Below the pieces are notes generated by a model. It was not told the origin of the DNA, ran no database searches, and worked only from the letters and a program-made list of their open reading frames with translations. Below are positions 54,801 to 63,162 of a DNA stretch of 64,000 nt, one piece after another. A program made the position numbers and the translations under genes. Source of the stretch: Rubripirellula obstinata (GTDB lineage Bacteria; Planctomycetota; Planctomycetia; Pirellulales; Pirellulaceae); NCBI RefSeq assembly GCF_001642955.1, contig NZ_LWSK01000015.1:1-64000 (forward strand), in the 5' to 3' direction. Position 1 is the stretch's first letter. Each line of letters starts with the position of its first letter.

Positions 54801-55528
54801 GTGGAACGGGCAACTTGGTTTCGCAAAACACGTTCTTGAACACGAACACCGAAATCGATCTCGGCCAGAATGGGCCTAACCCGAACGATTTAGGTGACAT
54901 AGATACAGGACCAAACAATCTTCAAAACAAACCAGTGATCCAAGGTGTCACCGCCAATCCAGTTGACGGCGGACTTGAAATCGACGTGACATTCTCAGTG
55001 GATTCTGCAAACTATCCCGTGATGGTTGAGTTCTATCGTTCGAATGGCGACGCTCCGGAACAGATCACCTATCTAGGTTCGATTGAGGTCAGCGATTCAA
55101 CAACGACTTTGTTTGAAACCTTCATTGATGAACCTGCCAGCTTAGACGCTGGCGAAATCTTGGCAACGGCAACTGATCCATCAAACAGCACCTCGGAATT
55201 CAGCTTCACTTCACCGTTAGATGTCAGCGGCGACGGGATTCTAAATTCGCTCGATTCCTTGATGGTTGTCAATTTCATCGCTCGCCAAACAGTTGCGTCT
55301 GGTGAATGGATCGAATCAAACCAGGCTTTTTCAAGCGGCGTTGATACAGAGCGTTACGACACTAACCGCGACGGCAAGGTATCCGCACTCGACGCATTGC
55401 TGATCATCAACGAATTAAGCCGATCGGCACGTCAGATTGAACCAACATCGCATGATGACATATTCGCTTCACTAGAAGACGACGAAGATTTTCTTCTGGA
55501 ACCGATCAGCGAAGCGTTGTTATTTTAG
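51854..55528 (+). CDS. Exported LEPR-XLL / cadherin-like / beta-helix / dockerin protein
   Basis: A protein of about 1224 residues. After a basic leader comes the LEPR-XLL variant LLESRQLLAGD, an export signal of planctomycete surface proteins. Two cadherin-like (VCBS/Ig-type) repeats follow (PPQVNDIYVDV-like and PPSVEDLFIDTE starts), then a third Ig-like segment. KTSLREAIIESNA marks a CSLREAI-type domain that leads into a right-handed parallel beta-helix with many G-N-x-I-x-G turns (NLISGN, NTIGL, NNVIGGD). The C-terminus has a dockerin pair (DVSGDGILNSLDSLMVVNFI, DTNRDGKVSALDALLIINEL) and an acidic tail ending ALLF. Beta-helices of this kind often bind or cut polysaccharide, but no catalytic residues are evident. 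The frame opens at 51773; ATG 51854 (MFSTLSRHLPSI) is preferred. Confidence 0.85.
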   Translation: MFSTLSRHLPSIRKSVSQRCSKTTRRFQLRSELLESRQLLAGDFGITLRYEPIPFDSFETFSATNAAPQVNDIYVDVLQDSTFLFDPLDFITAFSDSDGDSLGSATILELPSSGTLQTSSGAVAAGEVLTLPLLSTLTYQPDPGFNGQDSALFSVTDDAVLRGDAPATSNEASVFINVIGDNQPPSVEDLFIDTEVNVTYQFDPIDFEDAFSDPEGDGLSFVTFGVFPSNGTLQLNGIELVPGQEVSIEDLSDLAYQPSVGFSGSDLLTFAVADDADLRGSISEVSQSATAFISVAAVNDPPIIGAAITEGAVVERTETEDAFDFVTLTAEGTLEFSDSDIDDTHRVNVSFQESSDGNEYGSFSADILSPTTGTGEGGLVQWEYVVGDSDISFLAPGEIVTHTYLVEIEDDAMGIDSSQITITLTGAVNNFVVDTVADTVDPTDGKTSLREAIIESNAVANDGSPNAIQFLLSFRERNEFTEDYEILLQEALPTITRPVTVVGYLSLRGDIVIDGSDLTGPGDDGIRVRSDDVQLRRLSVRNFSGDGVQFQDSANAVLHTLNVSENDRNGIFFVDTSDSLVANSIIHANAGSGIEVRGDATTGGDNEFEFNLIGVEPVLASIPVAAFNENFDGPTEGMIAEFEQASPNGRYGVLLRTSGNDVFDSIISGNMLDGIAIVGGSDVIDNNVEGNLIGTDSSGSVAIGNGRFGVLLNSKNSIVGGFGLPNLISGNVSHGVVIAGSGTTENVVSGNTIGLNLQGNSPVPNGGHGVFVNNASSNAIGGGGIIGFGNLISGNTASGISVTGESDSTFVWDNRIGVDATGTIAIGNGQHGLQISGGSTNSVVDGNTIAGNVTSQVQLKDSGTENNTISKNLIGVSQTLSGLQRIDGGFYAMRLFASNNTVGGSSIEDANVISGSQNGILLGTANASGNIISNNVIGGDGVSNDASFGMTVGINLASDSFNNTISKNTIANIAGDAIRSVNGGTGNLVSQNTFLNTNTEIDLGQNGPNPNDLGDIDTGPNNLQNKPVIQGVTANPVDGGLEIDVTFSVDSANYPVMVEFYRSNGDAPEQITYLGSIEVSDSTTTLFETFIDEPASLDAGEILATATDPSNSTSEFSFTSPLDVSGDGILNSLDSLMVVNFIARQTVASGEWIESNQAFSSGVDTERYDTNRDGKVSALDALLIINELSRSARQIEPTSHDDIFASLEDDEDFLLEPISEALLF

Positions 55529-55560
55529 GAATTGTCCCGAAATCATTTCATGAGATTCAA

Positions 55561-55845
55561 TTCCCCAAAATCCCAACCCGAACGCGTCAGCGAGGGACTA
55601 CGCCCAACGCCGTGAAGAGATTTGGTCCCGGAAAAAACGTGTTAACTCGTTTAGCCGCGTGGGCATCGCCCCGCGCGTTCGGGCCAGCACAACGCGCGGG
55701 GCGATGCCCACGCGGTTAAACAATTCAGAAACTCTTCACGGCGCGGGGCGATGCCCACGCGGTTAAACAATTCAGAAACCCTTCACGGCGTTGGACTACG
55801 CCTTGAATGAGATCCCTCGCTTACGCGTTCGGGTTGGGAAATTGG
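55561..55845. repeat. Family-5 palindromic repeat split by a family-3 element
   Basis: Outer arms CCCAACCCGAACGCG...CGAGGGA (55572-55597) and TCCCTCGC...CGCGTTCGGGTTGGG (55813-55838) are inverted copies with a weaker extension outward. Between them lies the complete family-3 element 55604-55794 with its 7-bp duplication. Removing it restores a palindrome of about 90 bases. The whole gap between convergent genes (55529-55883) is otherwise empty. Confidence 0.8.
55604..55794. mobile_element. MITE-like element with 7-bp target duplication (family 3)
   Basis: The 191-bp element begins CCAACGCCGTGAAG and ends with its exact complement CTTCACGGCGTTGG. It is flanked by the direct repeat ACTACGC (55597-55603 and 55795-55801). 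The palindrome GCGTGGGCATCGCCCCGCGCG is in the centre. The right arm is duplicated in tandem (about 51 bases, each ending CTTCACGGCG), explaining the greater length than the copy at 25684. Confidence 0.88.
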
Positions 55846-55883
55846 GAAGCCTTTTCGGGACTGTTCCTCAAGGGCTGATTTGT

Positions 55884-56888
55884 TCAAGTCGACTTTTTCT
55901 CTCGAAATGCTCTCAGCACTGCATGTGCTTTTGAAGTTTCAAGCGTCAAGTTGCCGGTCACATGATCAAACGCGGATCGCTTGCCCGCCAATGTCATCAA
56001 TGCGCGCACAAATGAAAACGGAATCGGTAAGTGCCGGACTTTTTGCCCCGACAAAGATGCGATTTCGTCAATGATGCCTGGCAAAGTATGCTCAACTTCT
56101 TCGCCGACCAAGTAGACACCATTTTCGATGGGTCCAGATTTAATTGCGGCGACGACAAAATCACAGAGCGTTGTCAGGTGAACGATAGGATAAGGTGAGC
56201 GTATCGCACCGAATGGTGAAACGCCGGCTCTGATGCAAAGGTTTGCCATGGAGTAAAAGGTGCCTTGGGTGCCTTCGCCAACCACCATTGGCGGACGAAC
56301 ATGAATCCAACCAACCGGAGTTCCCGCGAAAGCATCTTCGATGGCGAGTTCACCGGCATACTTGGATTCAGGATAAATGCCATCGATCGAAACAGGAGTT
56401 TCGGTAGTGATCAAAGTATTTTTACTTGAAGCACCATAAAGTGACATCGAACTGAGGTAGATGAACTGATTTACGTTCGCCAAGACAGCGTTTTCGGCCA
56501 ACACTTTTGTCAGGTCTCGATTGACCCGCATCATTGCCGTGTTTCCCTGATCTTCAGATTCAATTTCAGGGGGCGGTGAAATGATCCCCGCCACGTGAAC
56601 GATCGAATCAACTTCGCGGAGTTCCTCGTTCCAATCTGGATAGTTCAGTGGGTCGGCAATCACCAGTTCACGAACGCCCGCTGGATGAGCCAAGCCGGTT
56701 GCCGAACGGACGGTAGCTATGACCTGCAACCCGGGCGTTTGAGAAAGGTTTTTTAGCAGGCTTCTTCCAATAAAACCGTTCGCCCCTGTCAACAATACTG
56801 TTTTTTGCCCGGCCCGATCCGATGCTGTTCTATTCGGTGTCAATGGATTGCTTTCGAGGAATCGGGGTTCGCAGTTGTCACCAGCCAT
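55884..56888 (-). CDS. NAD-dependent sugar epimerase/dehydratase
   Basis: A 334-residue extended short-chain dehydrogenase. The nucleotide-binding loop is TGANGFIG near residues 34-41, HVAGI is conserved, and the catalytic part has SSMSLYG and YPESKYAGE (Y-x3-K). The product is probably a modified NDP-sugar such as a 4-epimer or 4-reduced deoxysugar; the sequence does not decide. Its start overlaps the upstream sulfotransferase gene by 49 bases. A TTG at residue 16 (about 56843) would shorten the overlap to a few bases and is an alternative start. It is the last gene of a three-gene minus-strand operon with the sulfotransferase and the membrane protein. Confidence 0.83.
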   Translation of the reverse strand: MAGDNCEPRFLESNPLTPNRTASDRAGQKTVLLTGANGFIGRSLLKNLSQTPGLQVIATVRSATGLAHPAGVRELVIADPLNYPDWNEELREVDSIVHVAGIISPPPEIESEDQGNTAMMRVNRDLTKVLAENAVLANVNQFIYLSSMSLYGASSKNTLITTETPVSIDGIYPESKYAGELAIEDAFAGTPVGWIHVRPPMVVGEGTQGTFYSMANLCIRAGVSPFGAIRSPYPIVHLTTLCDFVVAAIKSGPIENGVYLVGEEVEHTLPGIIDEIASLSGQKVRHLPIPFSFVRALMTLAGKRSAFDHVTGNLTLETSKAHAVLRAFREKKST

Positions 56889-57829
56889 CCACTTAGATCT
56901 CGACCAACTAGTTCGCCAAGCTTTTCAATGTCTGGGCGAAACTCGTTGATCAGCTTGTGTCGAAATTCATCCGAAAGAGGCTGTCGTTTCTGCTTCCTTG
57001 TCAACGCGGATTGCAGCATTCGTTTCATCGGACCATTGCTGCCGTAGTACCAATCTTTCAATCGATTAGCAGTTCCAGCAATCCAGGGTGGCGGATCGCT
57101 GCTTAACTTCGCAACCAATCGATTTCGAACGACCTTGGATGCATGGACTTGGGGGAATTCATGACGCTGATCATCCTCTAATCCCAAAAACGAAAGCACA
57201 TCTTGGTAAATTCTCTGGGTATCTGAAACAAAGTCTTCATAGAAGATGATCTTCCGCGAATCCTCTGGGAACTGTTGCATCATCCGTTTAATTTGGTCGT
57301 GATAGCTTGCAACATCGCGGTATTGAAGCTGATGGGGGAATTTGCAATTCGGTGGCACACCTTCGCCTCGCTGCCTAGAACTTTGCAGGCTCCAAGCAAT
57401 CTCGATTTGCTCTTGGTCTTCCATTCCATGGCGCAAAAGTTCGCCATGCATTGCAGCGACGACATCGATCGGATTCCGCAGCATCGCCAGTACTTTGGAA
57501 TCTGGATTGAATTCTCGAATGCTCTGCAACGCGATTCTGGATTGAAGGTATGTCGTAGATCCCTCAGCGATGATCTGATACTTGGATTCGCTGGCGTCAT
57601 CGAACAGACGTAAATAGTCATCAATGCCCTGCAATCGATGAACACTTTTACTTTCAACAAAGTCCCGACACCAATAAAACGGCTCTTTCGGTTTTGAGAA
57701 AAAAACGTTGGCGTGCTCAGCCAAGTACTGCGCCATTGCTGACGTACCGGCCTTCGGGCTACCGACAATGAAAAAATTAGGCTGGGGCAAAAGATCGTTT
57801 CGGGATAGAAATGTGGGCGTGCTGGGCAA
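56840..57829 (-). CDS. Sulfotransferase (third)
   Basis: A 329-residue PAPS-dependent sulfotransferase. The 5'-phosphosulfate loop GSPKAGTSA lies at 23-31, SKPKEPFYWC follows as in heparan-sulfate-type enzymes, and LRNPIDVVAAMHGELL carries the 3'-phosphate site near 120. FYEDFVSDTQRIYQDVLSFLGL is a typical late motif. It is cytosolic, with no signal peptide. It sits 46 bases downstream of the membrane-protein gene and overlaps the epimerase gene, so the three are surely co-expressed. It differs clearly from the other two sulfotransferases in the window, which suggests different acceptor positions or sugars. Confidence 0.88.
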   Translation of the reverse strand: MPSTPTFLSRNDLLPQPNFFIVGSPKAGTSAMAQYLAEHANVFFSKPKEPFYWCRDFVESKSVHRLQGIDDYLRLFDDASESKYQIIAEGSTTYLQSRIALQSIREFNPDSKVLAMLRNPIDVVAAMHGELLRHGMEDQEQIEIAWSLQSSRQRGEGVPPNCKFPHQLQYRDVASYHDQIKRMMQQFPEDSRKIIFYEDFVSDTQRIYQDVLSFLGLEDDQRHEFPQVHASKVVRNRLVAKLSSDPPPWIAGTANRLKDWYYGSNGPMKRMLQSALTRKQKRQPLSDEFRHKLINEFRPDIEKLGELVGRDLSGWLVTTANPDSSKAIH

Positions 57830-57875
57830 AACGACTGGCTGATTTTCGCCCGAATCTGCTGCAACAACTCAGTGT

Positions 57876-59255
57876 TCAAGTTGCTGTCGATTCGGCTTCA
57901 GAATAGTCAACGCGATCGTCGTCCCCGGTCTCATCTGCATCATCATAATCATCGCGGTAAAGCTCGACGTAGGGAAATCGCCGACGACGGTAATTTGTCT
58001 TCGAGCCAATGGCGACTCCGGCAGCAAGCATCAAAAACGGAACGACTGCCATTCGCATCCTAAAGCCGTTGCCGGCGTTGCTAATGACAAAGCCCATACC
58101 AACAATTCCAATTGCAAAAGTCGCCAGCAGTGCAATCACCACCCATCGCCCCTGGTCGATCGAATGACGCGCGCGAACAAATCTTAGCGAAGCAATCAGC
58201 AAGACAATCAAAAAGACACTGTCAACGAAAGCCAACAATTGCTCGGGGCCGCGGATCTGCCAAGGAAAGGGCAACACCACCAACCCGATTACCTGAACGG
58301 GCACCCGAACGAAAACGGGCATGTTCTGGTAAGTTTGTACATCGACGATATTTGAACCTGATCCATAGTCAGAACCAACATGGCGATTAAACCGATCCTC
58401 CGCGTTTTCGTCTGCAATTTGAACGGGATTTAGTGTTTTGGTGCCAATGTTTTTGCCAGCAACGAGTGTCGCAACAAGGATCATCCCCACACCGACTGCA
58501 ATCAAGGGAACCGTAAGAAAAAAAGCGATACCGAAGTTGCGTCGTTTGTTCCCAGGGCCTCGAAACAAGTTCACGTAGTACGCCGCAAGGGGTAGGCCAA
58601 GAACAAATAAAACGATGAAGAACTGCTCAGGCCGAAGCCACAGTGAAAACCCTGCTCCCGCGATTCCGGCAAGAATCTCTGGAGTTCTAAACTGTCCTAA
58701 ACCAATTCGGAGTACAGCGCACCCCAGTGTCCCGCTGGCCAGCGCAAGCAGCGGATCACGCAGGCCAAACATTGCAAAGTTAAAGGCACCTAAGTACATC
58801 GAGAATATGACCATCACTGCGATGGCTATCCGGCGGGAAGTGACCGAGCGAACCATGATCGCGGCCAGCGATGCGGCCAAAGCGCTCGCACCCGCATTGG
58901 AAAACAGCAAGCTTGGGCGAGTTGCATCGGTAAACGCCCAGACAGGTAAATTCCACAGCACCTGCGCACCAAATGGCTCAAAGATCAACCCAAGATAATT
59001 TCCTGTCAACACGTAATCTTCATAGATACCGATTCCGTATCGCCATTGCACCTTTGGGGCAAAGATGCCGGCAGTCTCGTTGAAAAGAATCGCTATCACT
59101 CGAAGTAGATAGTTGAACGTGAAGGCACCTGCGGCCAGCCCAATAAATGACTTTGCTCGAAATACAACTCCAGAGAAAAACAGTATCGATAGCGGAATCA
59201 TGTACCACGCGACGATGACGATCAGTTGCATGGCGTCAATCTGCATAGCAACCAT
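57876..59255 (-). CDS. Polytopic membrane protein, possible polysaccharide polymerase
   Basis: A 459-residue inner-membrane protein with about ten hydrophobic segments and a charged, aspartate-rich C-terminal tail (YRDDYDDADETGDDD region). The periplasmic loop around IYEDYVLTGNYLGLIFEPFG and the late segment NAGNGFRMRMAVVPFLML resemble EpsG/Wzy-type polymerases and large membrane glycosyltransferases, which often have an NxGxxxR-type element before the last helices. I cannot assign it firmly. It is the first gene of an operon with a sulfotransferase and an epimerase, which fits polymerisation of a sulfated glycan. Its start could be ATG 59255 or the next methionine at residue 4. Confidence 0.65.
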   Translation of the reverse strand: MVAMQIDAMQLIVIVAWYMIPLSILFFSGVVFRAKSFIGLAAGAFTFNYLLRVIAILFNETAGIFAPKVQWRYGIGIYEDYVLTGNYLGLIFEPFGAQVLWNLPVWAFTDATRPSLLFSNAGASALAASLAAIMVRSVTSRRIAIAVMVIFSMYLGAFNFAMFGLRDPLLALASGTLGCAVLRIGLGQFRTPEILAGIAGAGFSLWLRPEQFFIVLFVLGLPLAAYYVNLFRGPGNKRRNFGIAFFLTVPLIAVGVGMILVATLVAGKNIGTKTLNPVQIADENAEDRFNRHVGSDYGSGSNIVDVQTYQNMPVFVRVPVQVIGLVVLPFPWQIRGPEQLLAFVDSVFLIVLLIASLRFVRARHSIDQGRWVVIALLATFAIGIVGMGFVISNAGNGFRMRMAVVPFLMLAAGVAIGSKTNYRRRRFPYVELYRDDYDDADETGDDDRVDYSEAESTAT

Positions 59256-59653
59256 CCCGAGGTAGACCTTTCATATCGGCTGAAGAACGCAAGCGTGACT
59301 GATTTCGTTGTCGTCAAAACGACAATCAGGGTACTAGCCCTGGCCTCGACGTTAGTCTTGAGTTTGATGGTGGTCAACGAGAAATGAGGCTACGCTCCCT
59401 TGAATCGTAGCCCAAAACACTACAACCGTCACGACCTGAAAGTTGGCAAGCTTTACCTTGACATCAGTTCCTGTGGCAATCAATCTCACCGCAATCCAAC
59501 GCAACATTCGAAGCGTTGGGCGGAGGCCATCAAAATGCTTCGAGTCCGTGGAATTGGCTCCAATCGCAAAGCGTTTTGTCATCCGTTTATTTTCCATTGG
59601 TTATTTCACCCGTTCACCGATCCTATCCTCGAAGGGATCCCAAAGTTACACCT
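59256..59653. promoter_or_regulatory. Divergent intergenic region upstream of rfbB
   Basis: About 400 bases. A hairpin GGCTACG / CGTAGCC with an 11-base loop lies at 59388-59412 and could sit in the rfbB leader. The rfbB frame is open further upstream (to 59516), but that stretch lacks the features of the family. No repeat family copy is seen. Confidence 0.35.
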
Positions 59654-60703
59654 ATGAAAATTCTCCTGACTGGCGGGTGCGGATTCATCGGATCGAATTT
59701 GATCCGCCATTTGATCGCCAACACAAATCACCACGTTGTTAATCTGGACAAGCTGACCTATGCGGGCAATGCAAGTTCGCTCGCTGATCTCGCTGACCAT
59801 GACCGCTATGAATTGCTGCAAGCCGACATCGGTGACGCAGCGGAAATGGACAAGGTTTTCGCCGAGACCGCACCGGATGGTGTCATGCACTTGGCGGCGG
59901 AGTCTCATGTTGACCGTTCGATCGACGGCCCCGCTGATTTTATTCAAACAAATATCGTTGGCACGTTCAACTTGTTGCAATCAAGCATGCAACATTACCG
60001 GACGCTTGAAGGTGATCGGAAAGATAAGTTCCGATTTTTGCACGTTTCAACGGATGAAGTTTACGGTTCGCTTGGCGAGACGGGGATGTTTTCCGAAACA
60101 ACCCCTTACGATCCTCATTCGCCATACTCGGCGACAAAGGCCTCCTCGGATCACCTAGCGCGCGCTTGGAAGACGACGTATGGTTTGCCAGTTTTGGTCA
60201 CGAACTGCTCCAACAACTACGGGCCATATCAGTTTCCGGAAAAGCTGTTGCCAGTGATGATTCTGAAATGCCTGAACGAAGAACCGTTGCCGGTTTACGG
60301 CGAAGGTCTGAACGTACGCGATTGGCTTTACGTCGAAGATCACGCTCGCGCTTTGCAGGTTGTGATGGAAAGGGGAGTGCCCGGCGAGACCTACAACATC
60401 GGCGGAAATAGCGAACGACGGAACATTGATCTAGTCAATGCAATCTGCGAAATCATGGACGACATTCGCCCTCGTCCGTCCGGCGGCAAACATGCTGACT
60501 TGATTACGTACGTCAAAGATCGCCCAGGTCACGATTTCCGTTATGCGATTGATTCCAGCAAGATTCAAAAACAGCTTGACTGGCAGCCGCAACACTCGCT
60601 GGAAGTATGTCTTCGTCAGACAGTTCACTGGTACTTAGAGAACCAACAGTGGTGGAAGAATATCTTAGACGGCAGCTACAAAATGCAACGTCTTGGCACC
60701 TAA
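59654..60703 (+). CDS. rfbB: dTDP-glucose 4,6-dehydratase
   Basis: A 349-residue extended short-chain dehydrogenase that converts dTDP-glucose to dTDP-4-keto-6-deoxyglucose, the second step toward dTDP-rhamnose and other deoxysugars. Motifs are intact: GGCGFIGSN at the N-terminus, [20 protein letters not shown] with the active-site aspartate and glutamate, [11 protein letters not shown] (Y-x3-K), and [17 protein letters not shown] 59654 puts [13 protein letters not shown] at the N-terminus, normal for RfbB; AGGGAT lies upstream. rfbA follows after 18 bases. rfbC and rfbD are not in the window, so either rhamnose synthesis is finished elsewhere or another deoxysugar is made. Confidence 0.96.
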   Translation: MKILLTGGCGFIGSNLIRHLIANTNHHVVNLDKLTYAGNASSLADLADHDRYELLQADIGDAAEMDKVFAETAPDGVMHLAAESHVDRSIDGPADFIQTNIVGTFNLLQSSMQHYRTLEGDRKDKFRFLHVSTDEVYGSLGETGMFSETTPYDPHSPYSATKASSDHLARAWKTTYGLPVLVTNCSNNYGPYQFPEKLLPVMILKCLNEEPLPVYGEGLNVRDWLYVEDHARALQVVMERGVPGETYNIGGNSERRNIDLVNAICEIMDDIRPRPSGGKHADLITYVKDRPGHDFRYAIDSSKIQKQLDWQPQHSLEVCLRQTVHWYLENQQWWKNILDGSYKMQRLGT

Positions 60704-60721
60704 CCCGAATACTGGAATTGA

Positions 60722-61612
60722 ATGATGAAGGGAATTATTTTGGCAGGCGGTAGCGGCAGTCGACTCGCACCGCTGACGACCGCGATCAGCAAGCAATTAT
60801 TGCCGGTCTATGATAAGCCGATGATCTACTATCCGTTGTCAACGTTGATGTTGGCCGGCATCCGTGACATTTTGGTGATTTCGACGCCTCAACACACCCC
60901 GTTGTTTCAACTGTTACTTGGCGACGGCAGTCAGTGGGGCATTAACATCGAATACAAGATCCAGCCCAAGCCTGCGGGATTAGCACAAGCGTTTATCCTT
61001 GGCGAAGAATTCATTGATGGACAATCATGCTGCCTGATCCTTGGTGACAATCTGTTCTACGGACAGGGCATGACATCGTTGATGGAAACCTCCGCTACGA
61101 TCGACCAAGGTGCGTTGATTTTTGCGTACGAAGTTCGTGACCCAACTGATTACGGAGTGGTTTCGTTTGACGAAAATGGCAAAGCAATATCGCTGGAGGA
61201 AAAGCCTGCGAAACCGAAGTCCAATTTCGCTGTTCCCGGTTTGTACTTCTATGACAACAAAGTCACCGAGATCGCCAAGTCTTTGAAGCCATCGGCGCGA
61301 GGCGAATTAGAAATCACGGACCTGAATCGCCGTTACTTAGAAGCAGGAACGTTGCGAGTTGAAGCGTTCGGGCGTGGAACAGCTTGGCTGGATACCGGAA
61401 CGCACGACAATTTGCTTGACGCCAGCAGTTTTGTTGGTGCGATTGAAAAACGAACCGGTTTGAAAGTGGCTTGCCCGGAAGAGATTGCCTACTGGAGGCA
61501 GTGGATCTCGCTAGAACAGTTGAAGACACGTGCGGAAATGTACAAAAACTGCGAGTACGGCGAATACTTGAATCGTCTTATTCGAGAGCCCATCAAGCAT
61601 CGTAAATCCTAG
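60722..61612 (+). CDS. rfbA: Glucose-1-phosphate thymidylyltransferase
   Basis: A 296-residue nucleotidyltransferase that makes dTDP-glucose from glucose 1-phosphate and dTTP, the first step of the dTDP-deoxysugar pathway. The signature [11 protein letters not shown]...[17 protein letters not shown] is at residues 9-38, followed by [32 protein letters not shown] and the late segment [19 protein letters not shown]. Length and motifs match the RmlA family. It begins 18 bases after rfbB on the same strand, so both are one operon, in the order reversed from the enzymes' order of action. The start is ATGATG; either codon would do. Confidence 0.96.
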   Translation: MMKGIILAGGSGSRLAPLTTAISKQLLPVYDKPMIYYPLSTLMLAGIRDILVISTPQHTPLFQLLLGDGSQWGINIEYKIQPKPAGLAQAFILGEEFIDGQSCCLILGDNLFYGQGMTSLMETSATIDQGALIFAYEVRDPTDYGVVSFDENGKAISLEEKPAKPKSNFAVPGLYFYDNKVTEIAKSLKPSARGELEITDLNRRYLEAGTLRVEAFGRGTAWLDTGTHDNLLDASSFVGAIEKRTGLKVACPEEIAYWRQWISLEQLKTRAEMYKNCEYGEYLNRLIREPIKHRKS

Positions 61613-61634
61613 GTCGGCGATCAACACATTGCTG

Positions 61635-61703
61635 AGTGAGCCGCTGGCCGTCAGGCCTCGGGCATTTCCATAGGCCCGGCCGCTTACGCGATCACGGCTC
61701 ACT
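61635..61703. repeat. Palindromic repeat with AGTGAGCCG ends (family 4)
   Basis: AGTGAGCCGCTGGCCGTCAGG and CGCTTACGCGATCACGGCTCACT form inverted ends of a 69-base repeat 23 bases after the rfbA stop. The same sequence is carried in frame inside the megasynthase gene at 21844-21922. It may serve as the rfbBA terminator. Confidence 0.8.
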
Positions 61704-61812
61704 TACCAATTCAAAAAATTGATTTGCAGTGTTCACCTTCCGACGAAGGTAGCGACGACTTTTAAATTATTAACTTAGGCTGCTTGGTCGTTCTCCAAGC
61801 CTGATTGTGGTC

Positions 61813-62949
61813 ATGAAAATTCTGTTCGTTAGCGCAACCGAATACGCGGTGGAGCATTTCGCGGGCCCGTACATTGAAGCATTGCACGATGCCGGACATC
61901 AAATCCATGTTCTGACCGGCGGCGAGATAGGCAACTACGCTGGCCCAGAGGGCTTGGTAAAAAAATCAATCTCGCTGAGCCGAAAACCTGATCCGCTGCG
62001 AGATTTCGCACAGGTCATTTCGCTCGCAAAATACATGCGTGCGAATAAGTTTTCGGTTGTTTACTCGATCAGCCCCAAGGGCGGACTCGTCGCTCAACTT
62101 GCGGCAAGACTTGCAGGGATCCCACATCGCATCCATTTCATGACTGGGCAAACTTGGAAAACAAGAAAGGGCGTCGGTCGCTGGATTTTGAAGAGTCTCG
62201 ATAAGCTGATCTGTTCGCTTGTGTCCAAGGCCTACGTGGATAGTCGATCACAAGTCGAATTTCTGATTGACCAAGGAGTGCTTCGCAGATCCAAGGCTGT
62301 CGTGCTCGCATCGGGTTCTGTGTCAGGTGTTGCGGTCAATGAGTTTCGATTCTCGCAGGACAACCGGACAAAGGTTCGCCAGCAATATGGAATCACAGAC
62401 GATCAGATTCTGATCTTCTTTCTAGGTCGAGTGTCGTCGGTTAAAGGCATCCGCGATCTGGTGGATGCGTTCAGTATCGCGCATGCGAAAGACGAACGTT
62501 TGCGACTGTTAATCGTGGGGCCAGATGATGGTGACGCAGACGCGGTGAAGGCAAAGATTGCCGACCAAAACCTGCAAGACGTGGTTTCGGCTCAGTGGTC
62601 ATCAACGCCAAGACCCGCGATCCAATACTCGGCTGCTGAAATGCTATGCGTGCCTTCTTACATGGAAGGGTTCGGCAACGTGGTGCTAGAATCCGCGTGT
62701 GCTGGCGTCCCAACGATCGGCTCCGATATCTACGGTTTGCAAGATGCAATCGTGGATGGTCAGACTGGATTACTGTTTGAACTAGGAAACGCGGAAGACT
62801 TGGCGGAAAAGATTCTGCGGCTTTCCACTGACACAGAATTCAGAAATCAATTAGGACAAAACGCTTTGCATCGAGTTCAAGCGGAATTTTCGCAGGAACA
62901 CTTAGTCGAAGCATTTATGAAAGCCCACAAATCGCTGGCAAACGCATGA
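61813..62949 (+). CDS. Family 4 (GT-B) glycosyltransferase
   Basis: A retaining GT-B glycosyltransferase of 378 residues. The N-terminal acceptor domain begins MKILFVSATEYAVEHFAGPY and contains YSISPKGGLVAQLAARLAGIP and HFMTGQTW, a pattern common in transferases that act second on undecaprenyl-linked sugars. The donor domain has ILIFFLGRVSSVKGIRDLVDAF, and EGFGNVVLESACAGVPTIGSD with the E-x7-E motif. The frame opens at GTG 61807, but ATG 61813 fits the family better. It follows rfbA after 200 bases that contain a repeat. Sugar and linkage are unknown. Confidence 0.87.
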   Translation: MKILFVSATEYAVEHFAGPYIEALHDAGHQIHVLTGGEIGNYAGPEGLVKKSISLSRKPDPLRDFAQVISLAKYMRANKFSVVYSISPKGGLVAQLAARLAGIPHRIHFMTGQTWKTRKGVGRWILKSLDKLICSLVSKAYVDSRSQVEFLIDQGVLRRSKAVVLASGSVSGVAVNEFRFSQDNRTKVRQQYGITDDQILIFFLGRVSSVKGIRDLVDAFSIAHAKDERLRLLIVGPDDGDADAVKAKIADQNLQDVVSAQWSSTPRPAIQYSAAEMLCVPSYMEGFGNVVLESACAGVPTIGSDIYGLQDAIVDGQTGLLFELGNAEDLAEKILRLSTDTEFRNQLGQNALHRVQAEFSQEHLVEAFMKAHKSLANA

Positions 62950-63026
62950 TGGATTTGCCCACAAAAAGTTGACAGTGTCGCGATCTTAACAGGAAGGAAA
63001 GTGGTGAATTGTGACGATCGGAATTC

Positions 63027-63092
63027 ATGGGTAATTATCGTTTGTTTGATCAAGTGCTCAAACTCAATGAGACTTGGGTAGTCCAGCGATGA
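63027..63092 (+). pseudogene. Possible 5' remnant of a transposase-like gene
   Basis: ATG 63027 opens a 21-codon frame, MGNYRLFDQVLKLNETWVVQ plus one residue, ending in TGA. The amino-acid pattern (YRLFxxVLxLxxxWVV) resembles the beginning of some ISL3-type transposases, from memory only. It is too short to be functional. It lies next to the repeat-rich end of the window. Confidence 0.2.
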
Positions 63093-63162
63093 ATACAAGA
63101 GGCATTGTTGATCGTTGCGCTCTTGAGCGAATAGAAACCGCGCCGCATCCTGTTGGAACTAA

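Noticed and set aside
56840-56888. Frameshift between the epimerase and sulfotransferase genes
   Set aside because: Both proteins are complete with their own motifs. The 49-base overlap is better explained by an over-long epimerase start or translational coupling.
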